From: JAFDED01 sp964611635
GTDB taxonomy: Bacteria > Desulfobacterota > JAFDED01
Direction: 5' to 3'
Assembly: GCA_964611635.1 (NCBI GenBank)
Contig: CAZTAS010000219.1
Coordinates: 1-10,808, forward strand
Length of the DNA: 10,808 nucleotides
A program made the position numbers and the translations under genes. Each line of letters begins with the position of its first letter. The stretch's first letter is position 1. The notes under the pieces were generated by a model that saw nothing but the letters and a program-made list of their open reading frames with translations, had not been told where the DNA came from and did no database searches. Of the stretch, positions 1 to 7,158 are shown in pieces.

Positions 1-1
1 G

Positions 2-1048
2 ATCAAGGGTCTCATCTCCGGGTTAATAGGGCTTTTGATCAGCACCATTGGGATGCATCCGCTCAGCGGTTACATGCGCTTCACGTTCGGACGCATGGAG
101 CTTTATGATGGAATCCCGGTGATCATCGCGCTTATCGGCTTGTTTTCAGTATCGCAGGTTCTGTATCTCACCGAGCGGAAAGGGGGCGAGGCAGCCGAAA
201 TCACCGAAAATATAGGCCGCGTGCTCCCCACCTGGGAGGACCTGAAGCTGGTCAAAGTAACACTGGTGCGCTCCGGCCTTATCGGAACTGTCATCGGCGC
301 AATTCCCGGCGCAGGAGCCGACATCGCCAGCTTTGTGGGTTACAACGAGGCCCGCCGCTTCTCCAAGCATCCGGAAAAGTTCGGTACAGGTTACATCGAA
401 GGCGTGGTGGGCTCGGAGGCGGCCAACAACGGTGTCACCGGAGGCTCTCTGATCCCCCTGCTGACCCTGGGAATTCCGGGAAATGCGGTAACCGCCGTGC
501 TCCTGGGCGGTCTCCTGATCCAGGGGCTTTTGCCCGGTCCCGAATTGTTTACCAAGCACGCCGACATTACTTACGGCTTTATCATGAGTTTGTATCTGGC
601 AAAGACCTTTTACCTGATCCTGGGATTCTTCGGAGCCAGGTATTTTGTGCAGGTAGTCAAAACACCCAGCGGTGTCCTCGCCCCGGTGATCCTGACCCTT
701 TCTTTCGTGGGTTCATACGCCATCAATAATGCCGTCTCGGACATCTGGCTGATGTTTGGAATGGGCCTTCTGGGCTATGCAATGCGCAAGTTCGAGTTCC
801 CCCTGGCGCCCATCTGCCTTGCCGTAATCCTGGGCCCCATGGTGGAGGCCAACCTGGCTCGAACGCTGACCATCAGCCATGCGAAAGAGATTCACCCATT
901 CCTTATGTTTTTCACCCGCCCCATCTGTGTAATCCTCATCTGCCTGGTGATCATTTCCCTCCTTACTCCGTATATAACTGCCCGCGTGGGCGCGAAAAGA
1001 GCCCAGCTGCTGGAGAAGGCGGCAGCTCACGCCGATGATGTCGAGTGA
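2..1048 (+). CDS. tctA: TctA-family tripartite tricarboxylate transporter permease, 5' end outside window
   Basis: Large membrane subunit of a TTT transporter, which imports a carboxylate delivered by a periplasmic TctC-type protein. The reading frame is open from the left edge (first codon at position 2), so the start is missing. 348 residues remain of a usual ~500. The first visible residues (KGLISGLIGLL, then RFTFG) align with about residue 166 of the second TctA in this window, so roughly 165 residues are lost. The conserved second-half block is clear: GAIPGAGA, YNEARRFSKHPEKFG, SEAANNGV and LLTLGIPG, encoded at about 295-480. The rest is hydrophobic membrane segments ending in a short charged tail. 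It is clearly divergent from the tctA at 5653, so it belongs to a separate TTT system whose tctC and tctB probably lie upstream. No good terminator follows; a 5-bp GC hairpin at 1074-1088 has no T tract. Confidence 0.95.
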   Translation: MKGLISGLIGLLISTIGMHPLSGYMRFTFGRMELYDGIPVIIALIGLFSVSQVLYLTERKGGEAAEITENIGRVLPTWEDLKLVKVTLVRSGLIGTVIGAIPGAGADIASFVGYNEARRFSKHPEKFGTGYIEGVVGSEAANNGVTGGSLIPLLTLGIPGNAVTAVLLGGLLIQGLLPGPELFTKHADITYGFIMSLYLAKTFYLILGFFGARYFVQVVKTPSGVLAPVILTLSFVGSYAINNAVSDIWLMFGMGLLGYAMRKFEFPLAPICLAVILGPMVEANLARTLTISHAKEIHPFLMFFTRPICVILICLVIISLLTPYITARVGAKRAQLLEKAAAHADDVE

Positions 1049-1361
1049 ACCATCAGGTCAATATTGAACGAGGTGCGCGAGGAGCGCATTGCATAACCGA
1101 GAAAAAAATGTGGCAGCGGAAATAAGGTGGGCAGTGAAACGAAAGAAGGATAAATGTGTGAATCAATCAAACTACACTTCCTGTCAGAATTGTTAGACAT
1201 CATTTCTTTTTAATAGCCGATTTTTTCAGATTTCTCAAGATCCCTCATGTTATAATTGATTAGTGCCATTAAGAGGATCTCCAGGCTTCCCAGTCAGAAA
1301 GCTAAAATCCCTTAAAAAACATACAATGCTTAAAAACAATTGAGAATTAAGGAGCATAGCT
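1049..1361. other. Intergenic region between tctA and the hydroxyacid dehydrogenase
   Basis: 313 bases, AT-rich, without a convincing gene. It holds a short inverted repeat (TGCGC/GCGCA, 1074-1088), a 19-codon ORF at 1154-1213 with a weak AAGGA in front (probably chance), and a strong extended -10 promoter element at 1248-1256. No intrinsic terminator for the upstream tctA was found, so some read-through is possible. Confidence 0.6.
1248..1256 (+). promoter_or_regulatory. Extended -10 promoter upstream of the hydroxyacid dehydrogenase
   Basis: The sequence TGTTATAAT is a perfect extended -10 element (TGn plus TATAAT). No good -35 hexamer lies at the usual distance, which extended -10 promoters can tolerate. 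Transcription would begin near 1263, giving a leader of about 100 nt before the ATG at 1362. This supports independent expression of the dehydrogenase from the upstream tctA. It is a sequence match only. Confidence 0.5.
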
Positions 1362-2243
1362 ATGGAAAAAGTGGGAATAATCGGATTAGGGATCATGGGA
1401 AAGCCCATGGCTGATAACCTGTTAAAGCGGGGTTTGGAGGTTTTTGCATATGATATCAAAAGGGAGCCTCTCGAGGAGTTGGAATCACTGGGGGCACACG
1501 CGCTCAGTTCTCCCCATGAAATTGGAATTCACACTGACAGGATCATTACAATGCTTCCTGCTTCGCAACATGTCCGAGAGGTTGTCTTGGGCCAAGGCGG
1601 CCTGATAACAGCACTTCGAGAGGAGAAGATTCTCATTGAGATGAGTACAATTTCACCATTGGTTACAAAGGAAATAGCAGGACAGGTGGAGAGGACCGGA
1701 GCAAAGATGATTGATGCCCCGGTGAGCGGAGGCAGAAAGGGAGCAGAAGAGGGAACCCTGTCCATTATGGTGGGTGGAAATAAAGAGGTTTTTGAACAGT
1801 GCAAGCCCATCCTGATGGCTATGGGAAAGAACATTTATCATGTGGGCCGCATCGGCATGGGTGAAACAGTAAAAATGATCAACCAGCATCTGGTGATAGT
1901 AAATGCAATCGGGATTTGCGAGGTTGTTACGCTGGCAAGCAAACTAGGAGTCAATCTTGAACTGTTGTACGAGATACTTCGCACTAGTGCTGGCACCTCG
2001 AAGCAATTGGAGACCAAAATGCCCATGATTGTCCGGGGGTCTTATGAGCCCGGGTTCAAGATCGAACTCATGGAAAAAGACATGCAGTATATTTTGGAAA
2101 TGGCTCGAGATGTAAAATACCCCCTTATTTTGGGCAGTCTTGCCCATACGCTGCTTCTTGCCACCCAGGCCAAAAGAGAAATGAATGCTATAGAGGCCTT
2201 GATGAACCTCTTTGAGGTGATGGGCAATGTAAAATCAAAATAG
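1362..2243 (+). CDS. NAD-dependent beta-hydroxyacid dehydrogenase (3-hydroxyisobutyrate dehydrogenase / 2-hydroxy-3-oxopropionate reductase family)
   Basis: Cytosolic oxidoreductase interconverting a beta-hydroxy acid and its semialdehyde. The 293 aa are the normal family length. The N-terminal Rossmann fold has GLGIMG at residues 8-13. An acidic residue, D31, ends the second beta strand, which favours NAD over NADP. The family substrate-binding signature DAPVSGG is at 118-124, the predicted catalytic lysine is K171 in VKMINQ with N174 beside it, and the C-terminal K239-D240 pair of the active site is present, so the enzyme looks intact. TAAGGAG (1348-1354) sits 7 nt before the ATG. The true substrate is uncertain: 3-hydroxyisobutyrate, tartronate semialdehyde, 4-hydroxybutyrate-type and other beta-hydroxy acids are all used in this family. 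It stands alone between two spacers and probably has its own promoter. Nearby transport and CoA genes suggest a role in breaking down an imported acid. Confidence 0.92.
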   Translation: MEKVGIIGLGIMGKPMADNLLKRGLEVFAYDIKREPLEELESLGAHALSSPHEIGIHTDRIITMLPASQHVREVVLGQGGLITALREEKILIEMSTISPLVTKEIAGQVERTGAKMIDAPVSGGRKGAEEGTLSIMVGGNKEVFEQCKPILMAMGKNIYHVGRIGMGETVKMINQHLVIVNAIGICEVVTLASKLGVNLELLYEILRTSAGTSKQLETKMPMIVRGSYEPGFKIELMEKDMQYILEMARDVKYPLILGSLAHTLLLATQAKREMNAIEALMNLFEVMGNVKSK

Positions 2244-2561
2244 TGTGATTAAGCACAACCAGAGCCTTCCAAGAGCATACATAAGAATCCCGGCAACTAT
2301 TCCATGAAAAAAATCTTCATAATTGATTGAAGTATATAGTAAATTGGATTGAGGATCAGACAGAAAAACTCCCAATATAATAAGTTCGAAAAAGTTATGT
2401 TTTCAGGAAAGCTTTTTAAAGGAACCGGTGAGCACCCATTTGCTCGGGGATTCAAACATTAGATAATCAAAGATCGTTTGGCGAATTTTCCAGGAAACAA
2501 ATTATTATAGCTGGCTGTTAAGGAATAAATGACTTTCAATAAATGGGAAAAAACAAAACGG

Positions 2562-2588
2562 TTGACAAGAAAAATATAATGTTACAAT
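2562..2588 (+). promoter_or_regulatory. Sigma-70-type promoter of the glycohydrolase-TTT operon
   Basis: A consensus -35 (TTGACA, 2562-2567) is followed after 15 bp by TACAAT (2583-2588). The -10 is extended (TGTTACAAT from 2580), which could offset the short spacer. An alternative -10 reading, CAATAT at 2585-2590, gives a 17-bp spacer. Transcription would start near 2595 and leave a leader of about 100 nt. The -10 element differs from the one before the dehydrogenase by one base. Confidence 0.55.
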
Positions 2589-2601
2589 ATGAAAATATAT
2601 G

Positions 2602-2618
2602 GAGAATTTGTGAGAATT
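2602..2618. repeat. GAGAATT direct repeat next to the promoter start site
   Basis: Two GAGAATT copies (2602-2608 and 2612-2618) are spaced exactly 10 bp apart, one helical turn, just downstream of the predicted transcription start. This arrangement fits a repressor site. The same heptamer also occurs at the SD of this gene (2687-2693) and before the dehydrogenase (1342-1348), so AT-rich chance is a real alternative. Confidence 0.25.
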
Positions 2619-2696
2619 ATCTTTTACAAATCCAGGTGTAAATGACCGCCACAGTCCTTTTCGTTAAAAACAACTAAGTTTGAAAGGAGAATTGTA

Positions 2697-3893
2697 GTGA
2701 TTGACAATCAATTATTTAAAAAAGTACACGGGTGTAATGTCGGAGGATATGTAGGGGCGGCATTGGGAGAGCCTACCCGCAGATGCGGTGGAGGCGTTTT
2801 CGACTGTTATAAAGGTTTATGTGGGCCTATAGAAGCTGCTCATTATAAAGTTGTGGATGAGGTTCTCGGGAAACCGGTTGATAAAATGCTCCCACAAGTT
2901 AAAGCATGGGTGGGGGGAGAAGTCCCCAATATTAGTTATGAAGCCCAAGGCTGGAAAACCTTACGCTGGCATAATGGCCCACTGTTCAAGTTGCCCGCCT
3001 TAAATTATCCCCCAGGAACAAACGAGGATGGAGGGGAGAGAAAGTGGCTGGTTATGAAGGCGATCTTCGATAAAGGGGGAAGAATCAACAAAGAAGACCT
3101 TCGCAATTCATGGCTTAAGTATGTAAACCCGGACTGGTTTGGATTTCACCTTCTTCCCAGGGATAAATGTACTTATGAGAATATGAAGAGATTTCCGGCC
3201 AGTGAAGTTGGTAAATATGACCGGTGGCCCGGAAATGTCGATTGCCTGATGATGATACACCCTGTGGGCATAATCAATGCCTGCGATCCCCAGGGGGCGG
3301 CAGAAGATTCCCTTGATGTATGCCAGACCATTCAATCTTCTCTGATCAGTTACGCACCCGATGCTGCTGCGGCAATTGCTGCCGGTATTGCAGAAGCTTT
3401 CAAGCCGGAGGCAACAGTCGATTCCATTATTCAGGCAGCCAAGGCTTATGTTGATGAGAATATAGGCCAAATAATTGACGAATGCTTGGAATATGCAAGA
3501 CAGGCTCCAGACATCCTGGAAGTAAGAGAACTTTACTGGAAAAGATTCGGCGGGCGAGTTCCCACTGATTCACTTGAAGTCGTGGGCGAATCGTTTGCCA
3601 TGTTCTGGATCACAAAGGGGGATCCAAAACAGTGTATGATTGGTGGATCTTCACTGGGTAGAGATGCCGACTGCGTTGCGAGTATTGCCGGAGCCATAGC
3701 TGGAGCTTTTAAAGGAGTTGATGCAATACCGAAAGACTGGGTGGAAATATGCGATAAAGCAACAATGGATGACTCACATGAGATAATAGACATGAGTTTC
3801 GAAGAACAATCCAAAGCACTTTACGAGATCCTTATCAAAATTATGGATAACCGAAAAGAGCAGATCAGAATCATTGAATCATTAATGAAATAA
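2697..3893 (+). CDS. ADP-ribosylglycohydrolase (ARH/DraG) family protein, non-canonical metal site
   Basis: Characterised family members cleave N- or O-glycosidic ADP-ribose bonds using two metal ions; related members may act on other ribosides. Of 398 aa, the N-terminal motif GGYVGAALGEP (16-26) matches the family opening. A TNED segment (108-111) stands where the metal-binding [ST]DD motif is expected. A His-Pro-x-Gly segment (188-191) followed by an Ala-rich helix (about 222-235) fits the middle of the fold. The C-terminal signature GRDADCVASIAGAIAGA (321-337) carries predicted metal ligands D323 and D325. The usual Thr/Ser after the second Asp is C326. No signal peptide is visible, so it is probably cytosolic. 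The start is GTG, fixed by AAGGAG (2684-2689) 7 nt upstream. It is followed by tctC in the same direction, suggesting it acts on what the transporter imports rather than on protein ADP-ribosylation. The family call is firm; the substrate is unknown. Confidence 0.82.
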   Translation: MIDNQLFKKVHGCNVGGYVGAALGEPTRRCGGGVFDCYKGLCGPIEAAHYKVVDEVLGKPVDKMLPQVKAWVGGEVPNISYEAQGWKTLRWHNGPLFKLPALNYPPGTNEDGGERKWLVMKAIFDKGGRINKEDLRNSWLKYVNPDWFGFHLLPRDKCTYENMKRFPASEVGKYDRWPGNVDCLMMIHPVGIINACDPQGAAEDSLDVCQTIQSSLISYAPDAAAAIAAGIAEAFKPEATVDSIIQAAKAYVDENIGQIIDECLEYARQAPDILEVRELYWKRFGGRVPTDSLEVVGESFAMFWITKGDPKQCMIGGSSLGRDADCVASIAGAIAGAFKGVDAIPKDWVEICDKATMDDSHEIIDMSFEEQSKALYEILIKIMDNRKEQIRIIESLMK

Positions 3894-3901
3894 GTGAAGC
3901 T

Positions 3902-3920
3902 TCCCGCCTACAAGGCGGGG
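3902..3920. repeat. GC-rich hairpin between the glycohydrolase gene and tctC
   Basis: CCCGCCT and AGGCGGG form a perfect 7-bp stem around a 3-nt loop (3903-3919), plus one wobble pair outside. It starts 9 bases after the stop codon. It lacks a T tract, so it is a poor intrinsic terminator. It could be a processing or stability element, a REP-like unit, or the leftover end hairpin of an IS200/IS605-type element. Confidence 0.5.
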
Positions 3921-4037
3921 CATCGAAAAAAGGAAGTTTTTAGTTATATTGGGGGGATTTATTTTCCAAACAAGGAGCCATTTATCCCAATGCACAGAAC
4001 GGGGTATTCTGGCAAAATGTCATAAAAGGAGGAGAAA

Positions 4038-5045
4038 ATGGAACCCAAACGAATCATTTCGGGGATGAGATTTTATGTTGCTGTTTTTCTGGGAGTTATC
4101 TCGCTGTTTGCAATGCCATTGCTTTGCTTGGGGGCAGAATACCCCATAAAATCCATCACGCTTGTTGCTCCTTATGGACCAGGAGGAGCTTCTGATCTTG
4201 CCTCCCGGGCTCTGGCAACGGTGGCGCATAACTACATCGGGCAGCCTGTTCTGGTCGTAAACAAGACAGGGGCCAGTGGGGCAGTTGGGTCAGCCTACGT
4301 CAAACAATCCAAGCCGGATGGCTATACGCTGTTGTTGTCAAGGGTTGGCTGCAATGCTGTGGCTCCAGCAATTCAAGCCAATTTGCCATACAAATGGGAT
4401 GACTTCACAATGCTGGGACTTCTGGAGCTGAATCCTTTCGTTTTCGTGGTTCATGCCGATTCCCCAATCAAGACTTTTAAAGATCTTGTAAATGCACTAA
4501 AGAGCAAGCCCGGACAACTATCTTACAGCACGTCGGGGCCAGGGACCATCCTGGACTTTGGTCCTAAAATCCTTTTCGACCAGATTGGGCTTGGCAAGGA
4601 TGCAGCCACAATGATCCCTTACAGGGGAGGAGGAGGCGCTGCCGCGGCACTCGTGGGAAAGCATGTGGACTTTCTGGGCATCAACTTTGCTCCAGTAAAG
4701 GGCCAAGTATTAGGCGGCAAACTAAGAGCGCTGGCCGTGACAACCAAGGAGCGATTTCGTGACATACCCGATGTTCCTACGGTTAGGGAGATAGGATATC
4801 CTGTGCTGGAGGTCATCGTCGGATGGAGCGGACTCTTCGGACCTCCCAACTTGGATAAAGAAATCGTTGACAAGTGGGCAAAGGCTCTCCAGGGAGTTAA
4901 AAAAGATAAGAGCTGGAATACACTCACCAATAAATTGGGATCGATTCCATATATCATTCCTCCAGCGGAGACCAAGGCCTTTGTGGGCAAGCAGTATAAT
5001 ATGTTCCATGACCTGGCGGTGAAGCTGGATCTGGTGGTCAAATAA
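4038..5045 (+). CDS. tctC: TctC/Bug-family periplasmic substrate-binding protein of a TTT transporter
   Basis: Binds a carboxylate-type solute in the periplasm and delivers it to the TctA-TctB membrane complex. The 335 aa are typical of the family. A basic start and a hydrophobic core (about 11-30) form a signal peptide, probably cut after A33 (LGA|EYP). C30 does not sit in a convincing lipobox, so a soluble protein is more likely than a lipoprotein. The mature protein begins with the family pattern YPIKSITLVAPYGPGGASD (35-53), and KPDGYTLLL follows near residue 93. The later YRGGGGAAAALVGKHVDF and DVPTVREIGYP segments are also typical of Bug proteins. AAGGAGGAG (4026-4034) is a very strong ribosome binding site. 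Genes for the matching TctB and TctA follow directly. Bug proteins bind citrate, other dicarboxylates, aromatic acids, nicotinate and more, so the ligand cannot be named. Confidence 0.95.
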   Translation: MEPKRIISGMRFYVAVFLGVISLFAMPLLCLGAEYPIKSITLVAPYGPGGASDLASRALATVAHNYIGQPVLVVNKTGASGAVGSAYVKQSKPDGYTLLLSRVGCNAVAPAIQANLPYKWDDFTMLGLLELNPFVFVVHADSPIKTFKDLVNALKSKPGQLSYSTSGPGTILDFGPKILFDQIGLGKDAATMIPYRGGGGAAAALVGKHVDFLGINFAPVKGQVLGGKLRALAVTTKERFRDIPDVPTVREIGYPVLEVIVGWSGLFGPPNLDKEIVDKWAKALQGVKKDKSWNTLTNKLGSIPYIIPPAETKAFVGKQYNMFHDLAVKLDLVVK

Positions 5046-5057
5046 ATAGGATTTGAC

Positions 5058-5085
5058 GGCAGGGGGAGTCGTCTCTCCTCCTGCC
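5058..5085. repeat. Strong hairpin between tctC and tctB
   Basis: An 11-bp stem with one G-T wobble (5058-5068 with 5075-5085) encloses the 6-nt loop TCGTCT. No T tract follows. It lies between the binding-protein gene and the membrane-subunit genes, where such hairpins commonly protect the upstream mRNA or partly stop transcription so that more binding protein is made. Confidence 0.6.
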
Positions 5086-5103
5086 TAACAGGTAAGCTCG
5101 AAT

Positions 5104-5622
5104 ATGCGAAGGTCGACGAAAGATGTAGGATTGGCCGTGGGGTTGATCCTGTTTTTTTTGTTCACGCTCTTTTTTCTCATACCAAAGGGGATCTACGTTC
5201 CTGCCAACATAAATATCAGGGTCATGTCTCCAGATTTCTTTCCAAGGGTGGTCGCGATTTTTCTCATCATGATGTGCGTGATTCTGGCTCTCCAAAGCAT
5301 TCTTTCATCAAGAGGGAGAAACGCCAATCAGAAGGAAGTAAAGGAATTCTCTCAAGAAGGCAGTGAAAGAAATAAAATCCGCAAGGTAAAAATTGTTAAA
5401 ATTTGTGTCTCCATCCTTTTTCTTTTTATATATTTCAAGGCCGTGAAATTGATAGGAATGCTTCCTTCCTCGTGCATCTTTTTACTTGCTTTTTCATCTC
5501 TTTATGGAGAGAGGCGGTTCAAGATCATCATACCTCTGGCTATTATTCTACCCCTCATGCTTTATTTTTTCTTCACACAAATCGCCAAAATACCTTTGCC
5601 GAAAGGGATAATCTTTGATTAA
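5104..5622 (+). CDS. tctB: TctB-family small membrane subunit of the TTT transporter
   Basis: Small, poorly conserved membrane subunit that pairs with TctA. The 172 aa contain hydrophobic segments at about 8-27, 46-67, 97-113, 117-134 and 139-158. A basic, charged loop (68-96) separates the two halves. Family marks are the SPDFFPR segment (42-48) before the second helix, an LYGERR loop (133-138), and the C-terminal PLPKGI (164-169). The ribosome binding site is weak (AGGTAAG, 5090-5096), in contrast to the strong one on tctC, which suggests lower expression. It lies 58 bp after tctC and 30 bp before tctA in the standard C-B-A order. Confidence 0.92.
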   Translation: MRRSTKDVGLAVGLILFFLFTLFFLIPKGIYVPANINIRVMSPDFFPRVVAIFLIMMCVILALQSILSSRGRNANQKEVKEFSQEGSERNKIRKVKIVKICVSILFLFIYFKAVKLIGMLPSSCIFLLAFSSLYGERRFKIIIPLAIILPLMLYFFFTQIAKIPLPKGIIFD

Positions 5623-5652
5623 AGAAACCGCGAAATCCGGCGAGGTTCATTT

Positions 5653-7146
5653 ATGATCGAAAATTTTCTTCTGGGAATTCAAATGTTCGGCCACTTCAAG
5701 AATTTCGTGGCCATTTTCACAGGCGTTGGTGTGGGCATCATCACCGGAGCGATACCGGGCATGACAGGAGCCATGGGTGTTGCGCTGGCCCTTCCCTTTA
5801 CCTTCTACATGGATCCCATCACAGGAATCCTTTTTTTGGTTGGGTTGTATAAAGGCGCCATTTACGGTGGATCCATCACAGCCATTTTGATCAAAACCCC
5901 GGGAACCCCGGCAGCAGCATGTACAGTTCTCGATGGCTACCCCATGGCCCAACAGGGGAAGGCGGGCAAGGCCCTCAACATGGCTCTTTACTCCTCTGTT
6001 TTTGCGGATTTTGTCTCCAACATGTCACTCATTATCTTTGCTGCTCCCATCGCAGCCTTCGCACTCCGGTTCGGCCCGCCGGAGTTTTTCACCCTGATCA
6101 CATTTTCACTGACTATCATCGCCGGGGTGTCAGGCAAATCCATCACCAAGGGTCTTATTGCGGGTGGGATGGGGTTGATTGCGGCCACCATCGGGATGGA
6201 TTTGGTCTACGGGTCATCGCGCTTTTCCTTTGGAAGCATAGAGCTTTTCGGTGGCCTGAATTTCATACCCGTTCTGATCGGACTTTTCGCCCTTCCTGAG
6301 CTCATCAAAGAGTATGGAGAGAAATATATCTCCTCTTTCAGAACATCCTCTCTGGGGGACAGAACCGTCACCCTCAACGAGTTTAAAAATTGCTTTAAGA
6401 GCATAGTCCGTGGCAGCTTAATAGGTGTGGTAATAGGTGCCATCCCGGGCATAGGGGGAGCGCCCTCGGCATTTTTGAGCTACAACGAGGCCAAGAGGAA
6501 TTCCAAGCATCCAGAAACCTTTGGACAAGGTGAACTTGAAGGGGTTGCAGCCTCTGAAGCTGGTAATAACGGTGTTTGCGGGGCTACCATGATTCCTCTT
6601 CTCACGCTGGGCGTTCCAGGTGACGTGATCACTGCCATCCTTCTTGGAGCCTTCATGGTCCACGATCTCAGGCCAGGGCCTCTTCTCTTCCAAAAGAATA
6701 TCGACATCATCTACGGTATATTCGTGGGCATAATGCTGAGCTCCGTGGCCATGCTGATCCTTGGGAAGCTGGGAATCAAGGTGTTCGCCCGCATCGCCAA
6801 CGTTCCCAATTCGATCCTGTTTCCAGCAGTTCTGGTTCTCTGCGTATATGGAACATACGCTGTTGATAACAAGATGTTCGATGTCCTGGTGATGATCATC
6901 ATGGGACTGGTCGGATATTTTATGCTCCTCTTCGAGCTTCCTCCAGCACCCTTTTTGATCGCCTTTATACTGGGCCCCATGTTCGAAGATAACCTTCGAA
7001 GATCTTTGCTTCTCTCTCATGGAGATCCATCCATACTCTTTCGAAATTTCATCTGCTGGATTTTTTGGGGATTGACCCTGCTTTCCATCGTTTTGATTGT
7101 GCGGCGAAACGTGAAGGAAAAAAGAATCCAAATTTGGAAGAGTTAA
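5653..7146 (+). CDS. tctA: TctA-family large permease subunit of the TTT transporter
   Basis: Main transmembrane channel of the TTT system, moving the solute presented by TctC using an ion gradient. The protein is full length (497 aa) and shows the family's internal duplication: GAIPGMTG (32-39) in the first half and GAIPGIGG (262-269) in the second. The most conserved block, KGAIYGGSITAILIKTPGTP (67-86), is followed by LDGYPMAQQGKAGKAL (93-108). The second-half block YNEAKRNSKHPETFG (277-291), SEAGNNGV (301-308) and LLTLGVPG (316-323) matches that of the partial TctA at the left edge, but the two proteins are clearly diverged paralogs. Many hydrophobic helices fill the rest, ending in a basic cytoplasmic tail. 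GAGG (5642-5645) lies 7 nt before the ATG. The stop codon overlaps a 14-bp palindrome. Confidence 0.97.
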   Translation: MIENFLLGIQMFGHFKNFVAIFTGVGVGIITGAIPGMTGAMGVALALPFTFYMDPITGILFLVGLYKGAIYGGSITAILIKTPGTPAAACTVLDGYPMAQQGKAGKALNMALYSSVFADFVSNMSLIIFAAPIAAFALRFGPPEFFTLITFSLTIIAGVSGKSITKGLIAGGMGLIAATIGMDLVYGSSRFSFGSIELFGGLNFIPVLIGLFALPELIKEYGEKYISSFRTSSLGDRTVTLNEFKNCFKSIVRGSLIGVVIGAIPGIGGAPSAFLSYNEAKRNSKHPETFGQGELEGVAASEAGNNGVCGATMIPLLTLGVPGDVITAILLGAFMVHDLRPGPLLFQKNIDIIYGIFVGIMLSSVAMLILGKLGIKVFARIANVPNSILFPAVLVLCVYGTYAVDNKMFDVLVMIIMGLVGYFMLLFELPPAPFLIAFILGPMFEDNLRRSLLLSHGDPSILFRNFICWIFWGLTLLSIVLIVRRNVKEKRIQIWKS

Positions 7147-7158
7147 TTTGATCAAATT
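7145..7158. repeat. 14-bp perfect palindrome at the end of tctA
   Basis: AATTTGATCAAATT reads the same on both strands and overlaps the tctA stop codon. It has no loop, so it is more like a dimeric protein-binding site than an RNA hairpin. No promoter is visible next to it, so its role is unclear. Confidence 0.3.

Larger units (their letters stand above)
2244..2696. other. Intergenic region upstream of the glycohydrolase-TTT operon
   Basis: 453 AT-rich bases with no supported gene. It contains a weak inverted repeat (GAGCA, 6-nt loop, TGCTC, 2430-2445), a promoter at 2562-2588, and a pair of GAGAATT direct repeats at 2602-2618. No clear intrinsic terminator for the dehydrogenase gene was seen. 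Its length suggests regulation of the operon that follows. Confidence 0.6.

Noticed and set aside
1074..1088. TGCGC/GCGCA hairpin after the first tctA as a terminator
   Set aside because: The stem is only 5 bp and no T tract follows.
1154..1213. 19-codon ORF in the spacer with AAGGA in front, a possible leader peptide
   Set aside because: It ends before the predicted promoter of the next gene, has no regulatory codon run and no paired attenuator stems, so chance is more likely.
1985..2005. TGGCAC followed by GC, like a sigma-54 promoter
   Set aside because: The spacing between the GG and GC pairs is wrong and it lies inside the dehydrogenase gene.
2430..2445. GAGCA/TGCTC inverted repeat as terminator of the dehydrogenase gene
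   Set aside because: The stem is short, nearly 190 bp past the stop, and no T tract follows.
6418..7155. 245-codon open frame on the - strand opposite tctA
   Set aside because: It mirrors a well-supported TctA gene, its translation is rich in His/Gln/Asp with no recognisable motif, and it is a shadow frame.
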